NCBI RefSeq assembly: GCF_000972845.2 | Contig: NC_040012.1 | Location: 7,782,097 to 7,846,096, forward strand | DNA length: 64,000 nt | Direction of reading: 5' to 3' | DNA from: Larimichthys crocea | Taxonomy: Eukaryota; Chordata; Actinopteri; Sciaenidae | Shown here: piece by piece, positions 49,501-59,400 of the stretch | Layout: each line of letters opens with the position of its first letter | How positions within the stretch are numbered: the stretch's first letter is position 1 | Notes under the pieces: model-generated | The model's database searches: none | Told to the model about the DNA's origin: nothing | Seen by the model: only the letters and a program-made list of their open reading frames with translations | Made by a program: the position numbers and the translations under genes

Positions 49501-50296
49501 AGACATTAAAATCCAGCAGTGCAGCCCGACCCTGTTCAACTACAGACAGTTTATTCTTGACTGTTGTAGCGGCAACTATCCATTAAAAAAAGGCTGCTAA
49601 GAGGCTCCTGCTTTGGTACATGGTGTGAAAAGTTTAAGAAACACTGGTTTACATAATCTGGCTAAACCATTGCCTTGTTTACTTGTTACCTGCTTCTGTT
49701 TCTTGCCTCAATCATTTCACAGATCTCTGAAATTATCAAGCAAAACGTTGTTTCACTGACTCGTCCAGTTGAAAGTTTAAAGTCTGGAGGTCAATCAAGT
49801 AATAACTCTTAACGGGTCTTCTTGCATCTTCCCTCTTCTAGTCAATCACATGAGAGTGACTCCCATGGACTTGGCCACCACGTCCCTCCTCAACGTCTTC
49901 AATGGTAACGAGTGTGGAATCCAGGGGTCCTGGCAGGTCGGGGTGGAGCAGGACGTCACCGTAACAAACGGCTGCATAGCGTTGGGCATCCGACTCCCTC
50001 ACACAGAGTACGAGCTTTTCCGCATGGAGCAGGACGCCCACGGCCGCTACCTGCTCTACAACGGCCAGCGTCCAAGTGACGGCTCCAGCCCGGACCGACC
50101 GGACAAGCGGGCCACCTCCTACCAGATGCCTCTGGTGCAGTGCTCAGCAAGCAGCCAGGCGTCCGACCACAGCAGAGCGGACGACGGCGACATGCGTCTG
50201 CTGCATCGCAATGACTGCACGGGATGTCACAGAGGCGGCGAGAAACTCGTCGCCGTGGCGCTCGTCGCGTTCGTCACGTCTCTGCTTCTCAGCTGA
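32141..50296 (+). CDS. apcdd1: APCDD1-family Wnt inhibitor, complete gene (5 coding exons)
   Basis: Joined exons 32141-32177, 38639-38822, 39869-40394, 48604-48925 and 49842-50296 give 1524 nt, that is 507 residues plus stop, close to the roughly 500-515 residues usual for the family. All introns are GT/AG and the phases agree at every junction. The product has a hydrophobic signal peptide (residues 1 to about 17), then two APCDD1 domains (about 42-283 and 284-480). It carries many conserved Cys residues, the [18 protein letters not shown] motif near residue 46, N-glycosylation sequons (NNT near 93, NRS, NHT), and a hydrophobic C-terminus. Known members are membrane glycoproteins that bind Wnt and LRP5/6 and inhibit Wnt/beta-catenin signalling, and the genes are themselves Wnt targets. 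From memory the protein is closer to human APCDD1 than to APCDD1L, although fish annotations often use apcdd1l. Family call near certain; paralog name about 0.7. Confidence 0.96.
34500..34860 (+). repeat. Family C tandem-type repeat (two units)
   Basis: Units carry TGGATGGATTTCATGAGATT, ACAGATATGCATGGTG and CAGAGGATRARYC strings and recur at 36210-36780 and 40650-40775. This is a common spiny-rayed fish repeat with units of roughly 130-190 bp. Confidence 0.65.
36210..36780 (+). repeat. Family C tandem array (at least four units)
   Basis: CAGAGGAT occurs at about 36240, 36378, 36478 and 36610, followed each time by TRAATCCTACTGACTTTG-like or TAAGCCC strings. A fifth, diverged unit (GGAGGATACGCC) lies at 36739. 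The unit length varies. Confidence 0.75.
38639..38822 (+). CDS. apcdd1: apcdd1 coding exon 2
   Basis: The acceptor TTCCCACAG precedes 38639 and the donor GTAAAC follows 38822. The exon encodes residues 13-74 and the start of the first APCDD1 domain, including [19 protein letters not shown] and EGHWVST. These motifs are strongly conserved in the family. The exon has no start codon of its own, so a simple ORF scan does not show it. Confidence 0.93.
39869..40394 (+). CDS. apcdd1: apcdd1 coding exon 3 (first APCDD1 domain)
   Basis: The acceptor CTGTTGCAG precedes 39869 and the donor GTAAGT follows 40394. The exon encodes residues 74-249, from [14 protein letters not shown] through [14 protein letters not shown] and [16 protein letters not shown] to [16 protein letters not shown] and the end YQMALQNAK. 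It contains most of the first APCDD1 domain, two N-glycosylation sequons (SNNTF and FNRSC) and paired Cys residues. It ends in phase 0, matching exon 4. Confidence 0.97.
40650..40775 (+). repeat. Family C unit
   Basis: GAAATATCTCAACAAGTGTT, GGATGGTTGCCATGAACTTT and CCTAACTTTGGTGACC align with the family C units in intron 1. Confidence 0.6.
40835..40925. repeat. Dispersed fish repeat fragment (CAGCTGGGATCGGTTCCAG type)
   Basis: TCAGCTGGGATCGGTTCCAG, CCCCTGTGACCCTGATAAGG and GGAAAATGGATGATTGG are a frequent fish repeat motif. It recurs in opposite orientation at 48020-48110. Confidence 0.55.
43501..43529. repeat. T homopolymer (29 nt)
   Basis: Uninterrupted T run, directly readable. On the - strand it could be the poly-A tail of a retroposed copy, but no matching body was recognised. 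Confidence 0.9.
44425..44557 (+). mobile_element. Dispersed family A, copy 6 (decayed tail)
   Basis: ACTGTTTTTTGTACCAGGCT, TGTTTATCTCTGCTGTGAAG and CATGGGGACTTATGGAGACT match the family A tail with small deletions. Its end is replaced by three 11-bp steps of AACTTCAGGCT type (44525-44557). Confidence 0.65.
44685..44915 (+). mobile_element. SINE-like element, decayed
   Basis: GGTGGTTTGATCTCCAGCTC resembles a pol III box B region. The body CCCAAATTGCTCC, TGGGTGAATGTGATAAGTAG and TGTAAAAGCACCTTGAGTGG then matches a well-known fish SINE (from memory). Its usual GCGCTATATAA-type end is degraded here. Confidence 0.6.
45747..45985 (+). mobile_element. Family B element, fragment
   Basis: AAAGCAACACTGTA, CTTACTAGTTCAACAGCAAG, CCCAGATTTTCTCTCGTCG and GCAGCTTCTTGCTCG follow the order of the 17523 element. 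Confidence 0.6.
48020..48110. repeat. Dispersed fish repeat fragment
   Basis: CATCCATCCATTTTTTTTCC, TAACTGATTATCCTCATCAG and CAATCCCAGCTGACATAGTA; opposite orientation to the copy at 40835. Confidence 0.6.
48604..48925 (+). CDS. apcdd1: apcdd1 coding exon 4 (second APCDD1 domain, N-terminal half)
   Basis: The acceptor CCGTCTTTCCAG precedes 48604; the open frame upstream of it is intron read-through. The donor is GTAACT, after 48925. The exon encodes residues 250-357: [43 protein letters not shown], the NHT sequon, [18 protein letters not shown] and [11 protein letters not shown]. The internal CEVRP-type repeat mirrors exon 2/3 and shows the two-domain duplication of the family. Confidence 0.97.
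48926..49841 (+). other. apcdd1: apcdd1 intron 4
   Basis: A short GT/AG intron of 916 bp, phase 1. Its first third is occupied by a dispersed repeat. Confidence 0.9.
49001..49205 (+). mobile_element. Abundant fish repeat (AAAGGAATAGTTCAACATTT type)
   Basis: TTTAAAGGAATAGTTCAACA, TTTATTTGCTTTCATGCCAA, CGATGAGAAGTATG, CCTCTAAACCTCATGAATTA and CGACTTCCTGGACTC match, in order, a very abundant spiny-rayed fish element recognised from memory. Non-coding. Confidence 0.65.
49842..50296 (+). CDS. apcdd1: apcdd1 coding exon 5 (C-terminus and stop)
   Basis: The acceptor CCCTCTTCTAG precedes 49842 and the stop TGA ends at 50296. The exon encodes residues 357-507: [75 protein letters not shown] and a low-complexity acidic linker with a Cys pair (CTGC). 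It ends in the hydrophobic run [15 protein letters not shown] directly before the stop. No basic cytosolic tail follows. GC content and CpG are clearly higher than in the flanking introns. Confidence 0.96.
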
Positions 50297-51020
50297 GCGG
50301 TTTCTACGTAAAGACACAACAAAGAGTGTGGATTACATGAGCGAGACTGCTTGTTTAAAAAAACAGCAAATTTAAAACTTCTTATGTGAAAGAGGATGAA
50401 GACTGGTGCCCTCGATCCTCTGAACGTTTTCCCAGCTACCAAAGGACTTGACACTGCTGCACCACAGGAACTGCACTTTAGCGTGGAACCAAAGATCAAG
50501 CGGTCTGCTGTGTTTCCACAAATATACAAAGATGTCTATATAGCCACACAGACCTGAGAGTATGTTTTTATACAGTGTATTTACCTATAACTATCAAGTC
50601 ATTTCTTGGTACTAAAAAAAACACAATTTGATGTGTGGAAACTTTTTTTCTATAATGAACTCTTGACAAGAAGTTCCACATCTCGAGGTGGATCGTCACA
50701 GTTTACAGTAAAAAAAAGAAAGAAAAGGGAACGACAGTACTTATGATTTCTTTTAACATTTCCTCACAGGACGGTGAACTCAGCAGCTGGTCTTTATCAT
50801 CTTTTCCACGGTAACATCACATTTATTTTGAATACAATAAAAACTCATCTGCTGCCAATTATCTTCCATTACAGAGACGTTTGTGCATCAGATAACTGCG
50901 TCTTCACTGACCGACACTTGACCTTGTTTCCATCGAAGATATTTTTGAAATTATGTCATGCTCAGCTTGGGAAGCTGCACCTGGAAAATTGGCAAAATAA
51001 ACGACATTTCTCAACAATAC
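50297..51020 (+). other. apcdd1: 3' UTR of apcdd1 with polyadenylation signals
   Basis: AT-rich sequence follows the apcdd1 stop. AATAAA hexamers on the + strand lie at 50836-50841 and 50996-51001. Either could direct 3' end formation. The extent is inferred from these hexamers only. Confidence 0.5.
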
Positions 51021-51127
51021 AATACTTCAGTTACATTGTAAAAACTAGTGTTAGGATCAGGCAACATGGATAAATCAGAGAAAATCGAATTATATTTTCT
51101 AATGTAAATGATTAAAAGTGACAAAAA

Positions 51128-51265
51128 CTGCATTTCCTCAAACGTCCACTTGAGGCTGGCTCAAAAAAATGAGTCAGTCTCCATAAGTCCTCATGTTAAA
51201 ATGTCCAACTTCACAGGAGAAATAAACATGTTTACAGCCTGGTACAAAAAACAGTTTTGGTCTGG
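51128..51265 (-). mobile_element. Dispersed family A, copy 7 (tail)
   Basis: CTGCATTTCCTCAAACGTCC, GAGTCAGTCTCCATAAGTCC and AAACATGTTTACAGCCTGGT match the reverse strand of the family A tail, and the copy ends abruptly after CAGTTTTGGTCT. It lies just beyond the apcdd1 3' end. Confidence 0.75.
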
Positions 51266-52286
51266 ATTAAAAATTGGTTTGTGTGTAAGATACTACTATA
51301 AAATTTGGCAGTTTATGGGCTTAACTGCGTCACTTTTCTCAATTGAAATACATGCAAAAGGACCAAATACAAACATTTATCTATGAATATATTATTCATT
51401 TTCATAGTGAACCTTTTTGACAATCAGTGCAAAACTGTAGTCCTACAGTATTTTAAAACTAAAGACTTTTTTAAATTTAGGTGTTTATTTTGGAATAATA
51501 TAATTTAACATAAAAAGTATCTATTATACAAATTGGTGCTTTAAAATCAAGTGAATTTAGGTTCTAAAAATTGAAGAATTCCCCCAAAATTTGAATGAAA
51601 ACCAAAAAAATAGCACTGTAACATGAATAACTGGACATTTGTGGAACTGCAACACCGAATACATTGTATTTAGGAATTACTGTACAATCAACTGCATATC
51701 GACTGTGTAGCTCCTTGACAAAGTCCAGTGAGTTAGCGTCCCTTCAGAATCATTTCAAAACTTGAGTGGAATAACTTCAAAATACCTTTTGATGGGATGA
51801 AGGTCATCAGGTGTGGCACTGCATCAGCACCACTCGATTACAATCTTAACGAGAATCCCTGTAACAGCGACGTCGTCGTCTGTGCCGTCACCCTCTGGAT
51901 CGTGGACCAACAGCACCTGTTGTTTTGGGAGCATGTTTCTACCAAACCAGAACTGTCAGACTGTTCTGCAGAGAGAGGACGTCACAGCATGTTTTTTTGT
52001 TTTTTTATTTCCAGCTAAACGACGCCAGTTTTTAATCATCGATGGTGCAGAATCTTGTTCCCAGACTAAAGATCCTGTAGAAGGGTCCAAGAAATGTCTT
52101 TGTAACTGGATACATGTATAAGATTAAAGGTTTGATACTCTCCAGTGTTTGTTTGTGTTTACAGGCTCCGTGATCATGGGGACGATTTGAATATTGAACA
52201 TGTGAATTTGTTTATCAGTGCAATTCGTTTACATTTACTTTTTGGGTTCTCTAAAGCGGATAAATGTAATACAGTAAAAAAAAGTA
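51266..52286. other. Intergenic, nothing recognised
   Basis: AT-rich convergent intergenic sequence, without a recognised exon or repeat. Confidence 0.5.
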
Positions 52287-52490
52287 CCAAAGTACAAGTA
52301 CCTCAATTGCACTAGCAGGATGACAGGAAATCACTAAATCAAATCAAACTAGAGTACTTTGATTTGATTTTGTGATTTCCTCTCAATTCCAGCCAAAGAA
52401 CATTTACTCAAGTACAATTTTGAGGTACTTGTACTTGAGTACTTTTTACTCCTCTACATTTATTTGACAGCTGTAGTCACTAGTTTATTT
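52287..52490. repeat. Long imperfect palindrome of a fish repeat
   Basis: The inner arms at 52326-52348 and 52358-52380 pair over 23 bp with one mismatch around a 9-base spacer. The outer arms at 52290-52309 (AAGTACAAGTACCTCAATTG) and 52415-52436 also pair. The flank CTCCTCTACATTTATTTGAC matches a common fish repeat. Confidence 0.75.
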
Positions 52491-54689
52491 GCAGATTCAA
52501 ATTAATAATAAAAAAACAGGATTAACAAATTAATTATGAGGTATTACAGATGAAGCAACCCGGCAGTATAATTAAAATTAGCTCCATTTTAACGAGCTAC
52601 AACATAAATACATCAGTTTTATATTCAATTACACAATAAGCCGCTCTGCATAATGAGTACTTTTGGTGCTTTGAGTATATTTCGATTCCAAACTGCATCT
52701 CACAAAGAGTAGACGGAGATGTTTTCCATTGAGAGCAGCAGCTGAGACGACGGGTGGTTAAATTGAAATCTGCCTCCTGCATCATGGATTTCTCCCCATG
52801 TGATGATGATTTATTTTATGAAAACAGCTGAGCAGGAAAGACGATGGGGGAAAAAATAAAAAAATAACAGGTGAGCAGATGAAAATACTCACGAAAAGAA
52901 AATCACAAACAGAAAGAGGAGCACAGATAAAATAAATTTTACAGCAACTGACACAAAAACGTGAAATTCTTCTTCTCCATATATCGACTGTACTGCAGCT
53001 GTGAGCCATTTATCTTGAAATTGCATCACAAACACAAAGATTCATAAAGTACACTGAAGCCAGACAGACTGTACACTAACATACGGTTGTTTTTGAGTGT
53101 ACTATTCTCCCAGAATGCAATGCACAGAGGAAATTATTGTCATTTAATCAAAGGCTTATATTTTGTAAAGTCAGTTTGATTGACATCCAACATTGTTTGT
53201 GTAAAATGATAAATAAGCTGAGTTATAGTGATGATTTCAGGCTTTTAGTTATTTCACTATAAGCAACAAAAACAAGCCTATGAATAAAAAACACTCACAT
53301 TTTGGCACGTCGTTCTTTAGCTGACACTCTGGCGTGCTTATTTCTGGGCACAATCATCAACCAGAAATTTAACAGCTCCATCACAAACAACTCAACTCAG
53401 CCACCATCGCCTCCATCACTCTAGTAAGCTGCTGCCGCTGCCACTGCCAAGAGCACAGGAAGGCTTGTGATCAGTTATGATCTACCATCCCTCCAGGACC
53501 TGTAGTCTCCTGAACCCTGACGCGTGCAGATAAGATTGTGGGCGAGACACAAACCTCGTGAGACACTCCCCGTCCAGCATGAGGCACGCCAAGAATGGTT
53601 TCTTCCCATCTGCAGCTGACCTCACTGACACCGACTGACTCGATATAAGTATAAAAATCGATACAGTATATAATTATTTTAGCATAATAAACAAACACTT
53701 TCAATTTAGTTGTTTACAGAGTGAAACAGCTGGAAAAATAAACTTGTGATTGCTCTGCAAACACATCACACCCATCAGCTGACACACTGTATCTGCTGAT
53801 ACTTCTACAGCTGATAGATCAGCTGATACTCAACAACAGTATTTCCCAGATGCAACAACTGGCAGCTATGTGGCAACTTGCAGCTCCTCTGTTGCCTCAT
53901 ACAGTATTTACAATTATATAACAGTCTGCTTGTCTCACATTATCTCAATATAGTCGCAGTAAAGCTTGTAACATGTTATTCTGCGTCTCTCTGCTGCCAA
54001 GAAGAAAACACATACACACACATACATACACACAGAAAATCCAGTGGACTTTTCCCACGCTACGCTCTTTCCTCCAGGAGTCCGTATGAATCATATTACT
54101 TTACACTTTAATAAAATGATTGCAGGTTTCACTTCTGGGGAAAATAAGCATCTTGTAAAGCCTCTGTATTTTAGCCACCAAGCTGAAATGAGTCAAGTTT
54201 CTGGGGCCAAAATGTCCAGTGCAGATTTTGCCATCCAGAACGTCATAACGTACCAAATTACACTGGCAGAACAACCTCAGAAAATACTGTGAGTGACGGC
54301 CCGTGTTTTGTGCAAGATGAAAGATTTTAATGTATAAGAATCTCCTCCCTTCCTGACTCAATTCAAAAAAAGAAAAAACTACCCGAATCCAAAAATCCAG
54401 TTAACAAAGTGTGTAAAATAACTTCATTATGAGCTCATAACAGCAGAAATATGAGGTGGAGACACATTTTCTAGTTCAGTGACTTTTGGCAACTAATACT
54501 CGAAACCCAAATAATATTAATAAGCTGGAATGTCAAGTGTAATTAAAACACATTAGCTATTGTACTAAAGAACAAAAAAGTATGGAACAAAAATGCTTTA
54601 CGCTTATTTTATGGCACCAAATAATGAATGTTTGACAGAGACAGGACGCTCGTTCAACATCCTGGCTTGGTCAGTTTTCTGAATCTCAC
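52491..54689. other. Intergenic, nothing recognised
   Basis: No exon or repeat family recognised; one short CA-rich tract near 54010. Confidence 0.5.
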
Positions 54690-55330
54690 CACCTCACGAC
54701 AGGGGTGCCCCAGGGCTCGGTGCTGGGGACCCTTCTCTGGGTCCGATTATCAGCTTGCACAGCTTCTCGTATCACTGCTATGCGGATGATACGCAGCTCT
54801 GTGTGTCATTTCCACCCGATGACCTTTCGGCCTCTAAATCCCTCCAAGACATATCTACATGTATGCTGAACCTCTCAGAAACAGACTCCCTAGCTCTTGT
54901 CCTTGGCAGAGTAGCAACAAACTTCAGAGTCCTGATCGATAACTAACTAACCTTTTCTGATCATGTTGCACTTGACATAAGAAGAATCATGCCTTACCTG
55001 ACTCAACATGCTACCCAACTATTGACACAGGCTGTGGTCATCTCAAGACTCGAGCACTGTAACGGCACTCCCAGCCTGCACAGTGCAGCTGCTCATCGAG
55101 CTCCACTGGTTACCTGTAGCAGCCCACATTAAATTCAAATCACTAATACGGACTACAAAGTAATCTGCAGTTCTGCACCCACCTACTTGAAAGTCCTCAT
55201 ACGGACATTATATCCTGGCTCTGCCACCCGGTGGAACGTCCCTCCAGCTCTTCAGAGAGGACCTCCTCTCCAACACTACCAACAACTGGACATGGTGAAC
55301 CTAACCCTGATTCTGTGTGAGTAGTACTTA
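54690..55330 (+). mobile_element. LINE fragment (L2/Rex-like reverse transcriptase relic)
   Basis: The three frames in turn show fragments of a LINE reverse transcriptase: a GVPQGSVLG-type motif near 54700, then YADDTQL near 54780 (the catalytic box), then LHWLPVAAHIKFKSL near 55100. Frameshifts and stops separate them, and blocks are missing between. It is a dead 5'-truncated copy. Confidence 0.75.
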
Positions 55331-55545
55331 TTATTAGTGGACTTTTTTTATAAGTTTGTTTAGATAAAAGATGAAATAAATGATTAAATGTATCATTGAA
55401 GGGGGGTAGACACAGGAAAGACTGCTATCGAAACCACATTTTTTCATTTTTATTTTTTTTCAATGCTTAATACCATGGAACAGGATTTTAAGAACGGAGA
55501 CCTTCACTCAATATTTGCCTCAGAAGAAATAATGATTTGTATAAT

Positions 55546-55558
55546 ATTAATAATAATC

Positions 55559-55595
<37 letters not shown>
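55546..55595. repeat. (AAT)n microsatellite
   Basis: An almost perfect trinucleotide repeat of about 16 units, probably inside the vapa 3' UTR. Confidence 0.9.
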
Positions 55596-55596
<1 letters not shown>

Positions 55597-55865
55597 GTCT
55601 GTATTGGTGTGAGGAAAAAGGAAAAGGACAGAAATGTACAAGAAGGAGGCACCTATATATCCCCAGCCTGACCTGAACATTCCAAGACAAGAAGTAGAAA
55701 TTACAAACCGAACAAAATTTTTTACTTCAGAGGCAATCCAGCAACAGGTAGCAAGGTCTTTGTGATGGAAGTTTGTTCCTTTTTTTTTGTGTGTTTAAAA
55801 GGATTTAAAACAACATTTACAAGACACCTAACGTTCCATTCAATTCCTATTAATTAAAAACAACA

Positions 55866-55936
55866 GAGTGACAGAGAGACAGAGAGACAGAGAGAGAGAG
55901 AGAGTCAGAGAGTCAAAGAGAGAGAGAGAGAGAGAA
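55866..55936. repeat. GA-rich tract
   Basis: Imperfect (GA)n with CAGAGA steps. On the vapa transcript it reads as a CU-rich tract in the probable 3' UTR. Confidence 0.85.
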
Positions 55937-56331
55937 GATCTAATGTTTTCACTGCCTCTTGTTGCCCATGGTTCACTCTAGGTGCATCTTCCATGTTGAC
56001 TGATAGTATACGACTTTCATTGTCCCGGCACATTACCTGTGTCATCCAGCCATCGAAAGAAAAAACAGAAAACAAAAAAAGGGAGCAATCACTTTTTTGT
56101 CGCCTTTTTTTTTTTACTCAACTCTCGTGTGAACTAACCGTGTGAGATTGTAAAAAGGCGAATGATGCTGTACAGATGTGTTCACTGTAGGCCACACTAC
56201 CAATGATATGGCAAAGTCAACAGAAAGACTTCTCGGATTTTTTTTTTCTTCCAGGCCTTGTTTTCGTTCCGGAGCCGGGGAGGAGGGTCGGGGGAGGTGG
56301 CGGGGGACACGGCTGGCATGCATCTCCCAGT

Positions 56332-56493
56332 CTACAAGATGAACTTCCCTAGGAAGAATCCGATGAAGATGGCTGCTATGACGACGAGGAGGGAGGGCAG
56401 GGAGGTGGTGCTGGCTTCTCGGCCGAGGAGGCTAGTTGAGTTTGATGTCATGTGGTCTGAGCGGGGTACCTTTCTCATTCTAAGACCATCCTC
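56332..56493 (-). CDS. vapa: vapa exon 6 (tail anchor and stop)
   Basis: The 53 codons plus TAG (56334-56332) begin EDGLRMRKV, run through a Ser/Thr-rich spacer and end in the transmembrane anchor [20 protein letters not shown] plus FIL. The acceptor CTGCAG precedes 56493. The GxxxG (GFFLG) fits the known transmembrane dimerisation of VAPs. The last residues lie in the ER lumen. Confidence 0.95.
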   Translation of the reverse strand, partial: EDGLRMRKVPRSDHMTSNSTSLLGREASTTSLPSLLVVIAAIFIGFFLGKFIL

Positions 56494-59400
56494 CTGCAGC
56501 AGAGCAGAAAAACAACAGTCAACAGATCAGATTCAACGCTCGCCAAAGCCTCTTTGTGAAGAATGATGATGTGTAATTTTCACTCTGGGCGCCACTTTAA
56601 AAACACATGAGCTGCAAACCCAGATCCACATCCTGTCACTCTCTGTACAGACTCCAACACAACTCATCTTTCAGCTGATCCATTTTTAAAAAGGGGCGTT
56701 TGTGAGATTGTGAGCTTAACTACAGGACTTACATCCTTCGTCACTCTGCTCCAACTTTAGAGATACTCTGATCTATCTACACTTCTGTAATTAATCTGCT
56801 TCCTCTGTTTGTGATCATCTGTCCTGAGTCTGGCAGAGACCATTACCTGAGAAATTACAACTACACCATCTGTATTTCATCATTTTGACTGTGCTCTTTG
56901 ATTGTGGTGAATGGGACTGTAGACATTATACTCAAAATTAATATTTATGTAGTCGTAAATTAAAAATCGCAAAATCCACGCCTCCACCTTCACTGCGCTC
57001 AGATATTTTTCACTGGCACTTGCTCCTGAAGCTTTTCATTAGTTACACAAAAAACATGTTTGAGTGCTTTGACAAAACCATGTGAGATAAAAGTTTGCCC
57101 AATACAAACGCTCCGGAGCTAGAAGACGAGCTTTTGGGAAGTTCTTGGGGAAAGAGACTGACAGTCAAACAGTGCATACAAAGAGTATGTATGAAGTGAA
57201 TTAGGGTATTTAAAAAAAAGGTCCATTTAGAAGTAAGAACACGTTATTCGTAGTTCTTATCTGGATAATGAAGTATTGATGTTAGAAACAACTTTTCATA
57301 AGTTGAAGTAAAAGATCTAAGATTTCTTCTCTGCACACAAAAAAATATATTTCTCTCAAATTCTGTCAGTAAGCTTCTCCCTAAAATAAACCATCCACCT
57401 CACAGGTGTGGCTGACTAAACGGCAGGAATCTGACACAGGTGTGTTTTTGGACTGGTCACTCTTCAAAGATTTAACGGAGTATGGCACACCATAGTCACG
57501 CTGTTTAATCATCATCTTGATACGCTTCATCTGTCAGCTCGGGGCGACTTCCAGGAACAACAGCGTAAACAAACAGTGACAGTGTGTATGATGCAGAGGC
57601 TTCACAAGGCAGACTACTGTGACTTTTCTGAACATAAGACATTTTGTTGGAGGAAAACAGTGAAATCTGCGAGAAATAAACACTTTGTGTTTACAGTCTC
57701 AGATCTTTAAAAAAAAAGAAAAAAAAGAAAACAAAGTATTTCATTTATGTTTTTGTTGAGCGTATTTAGGATCAGACCACCCGTGGATTATGACTGAATC
57801 GGACGATTGAAACATGTAAGATCACCAAACAGTTTGTTGTGGATTCACTAACTCATTCTCTCTTCGGGCTTCTTGTTCTACATCATGGTCCACTGAGACT
57901 GAATATCATTCATCAACACATCTAACCTTTAATTGCCGGTTCTCCTCAGCCAGCTTGTTAATCTCAGTCTGCTGCCTCTTGCACTTCTCCAGCACCTTCT
58001 TCAAGTCCTGCTCGTCCATCGAGCCAGGAGCAGACACCGTGGATGCTGTTGAGTCGGCCTTCGCAGAGTTCATCACCGGGGCTGCTTTGGTCGCCTCCAC
58101 GTCATTCTGCTCGACAAGCAGACCGAGAGAAAGAGAGAGAGAACCACTGAAGTGAAATCCAGCATGCCCTGAGCTAAGTAGGGAGGTTAGCCTCGAGACA
58201 GGAGCCCGTGCCAAAGAAAGGCAGCCTTGTCCGAGGTCCAGGAGCTCTCAGTGCCAGATCAAAGAGACCAGGGAGGAAACGCGTCCCTCCAAAAGTCATG
58301 TTTGATGTGGCTTTGTTTTGTGGGACAGACAACATGACGGCATGGGGAAAATGAAGGCCTTTGTAATGGAAATACAACTATTGTACTGTAAGTTGAAGGC
58401 TGACAATCAATAGACAGACCGACAGACAGGATATGATGTTATTATCCTTTATGTCACAATCCAAGCTGAGCATTTATAGAAAACTCAGCGAGGCGTGGGT
58501 CATTTTTGAACCAAATTAAACCAAATCACCACATCGTGCATCAACAGACAGACACGTTAAACATCGAGCTTAAAACCGGCAAATATAAACTAAAACTGAG
58601 AGCTGAGAAGAGGTAAACTTCAAAAATACTCATCCTAAAAACATTTAATTTCCATCCTACAACATCAGTTATCTTGTTACACTGTTACCGCTACATTGCC
58701 GGCATGTTAATCCTCGTACTAATCAGGGACCCTCAACTTTAGAAGGACCCGCCCACGGAGACGTGACTGATTCAGCGACCTCGTCCATTTTTATATTTTA
58801 TTTTGTTTTCTGTTATTTTTTTACCCCTTTACTGTTAATGTAATAATGTTAATACTATTCTTTTGTTGTACCAGCGGTCCCCAAACACCAGGCCGTGGGT
58901 CATTTGCTACAGCGCTGCACAGAAAGAATCAGTTTTACTTTGAAAAATGACCAGATACATCTGTCTGTGCATCTTTACACATGTCAAGACATGTCAACAC
59001 GCTGATACGTTACTCCAAAATCACGGAGCAGACTGGACATAGGGAACATTAACCCTCAAAAGGAAGCAGCTCATTGCAGAGAAACAAGGGCATCCACTAA
59101 TTCAGCGAGTTGTATTTTACTCATGTACTTTATATTTGTTTTTATTCCGGTCGTATCATTTTATTTCGTCCCCCACACCTTGAAGAAACCGGTCCATGGC
59201 GCAAAAACAGTTGGTTGTTGGCACTGATCTTAACCTGCGTTGTCTTCTGTTGGGTCCAGTGCTCTGTAAAGCACTTTGTAAAAAAGGTGCTATATAAATA
59301 AAAGTTATTATTATTACCAACATACTGCACGTGCCAAAGCAGAGAGCACATACTGTGAGGACTCAGCAGTCCAAACATCCACGCTGTAGCTTCTTAGCGT

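Larger units (their letters stand above)
55449..56331 (-). other. vapa: Probable 3' UTR of vapa
   Basis: This is non-coding sequence after the vapa stop. An AATAAA on the - strand lies at 55454-55449. The stretch carries a GA-rich tract and an AAT/ATA microsatellite. VAPA mRNAs usually have long 3' UTRs, but the extent here is inferred from the hexamer only. Confidence 0.35.

Noticed and set aside
58107..58214. N-terminal extension of the vapa exon 5 frame
   Set aside because: Intron read-through; the acceptor at 58107-58108 and the VAPA pattern place the exon start at 58106.
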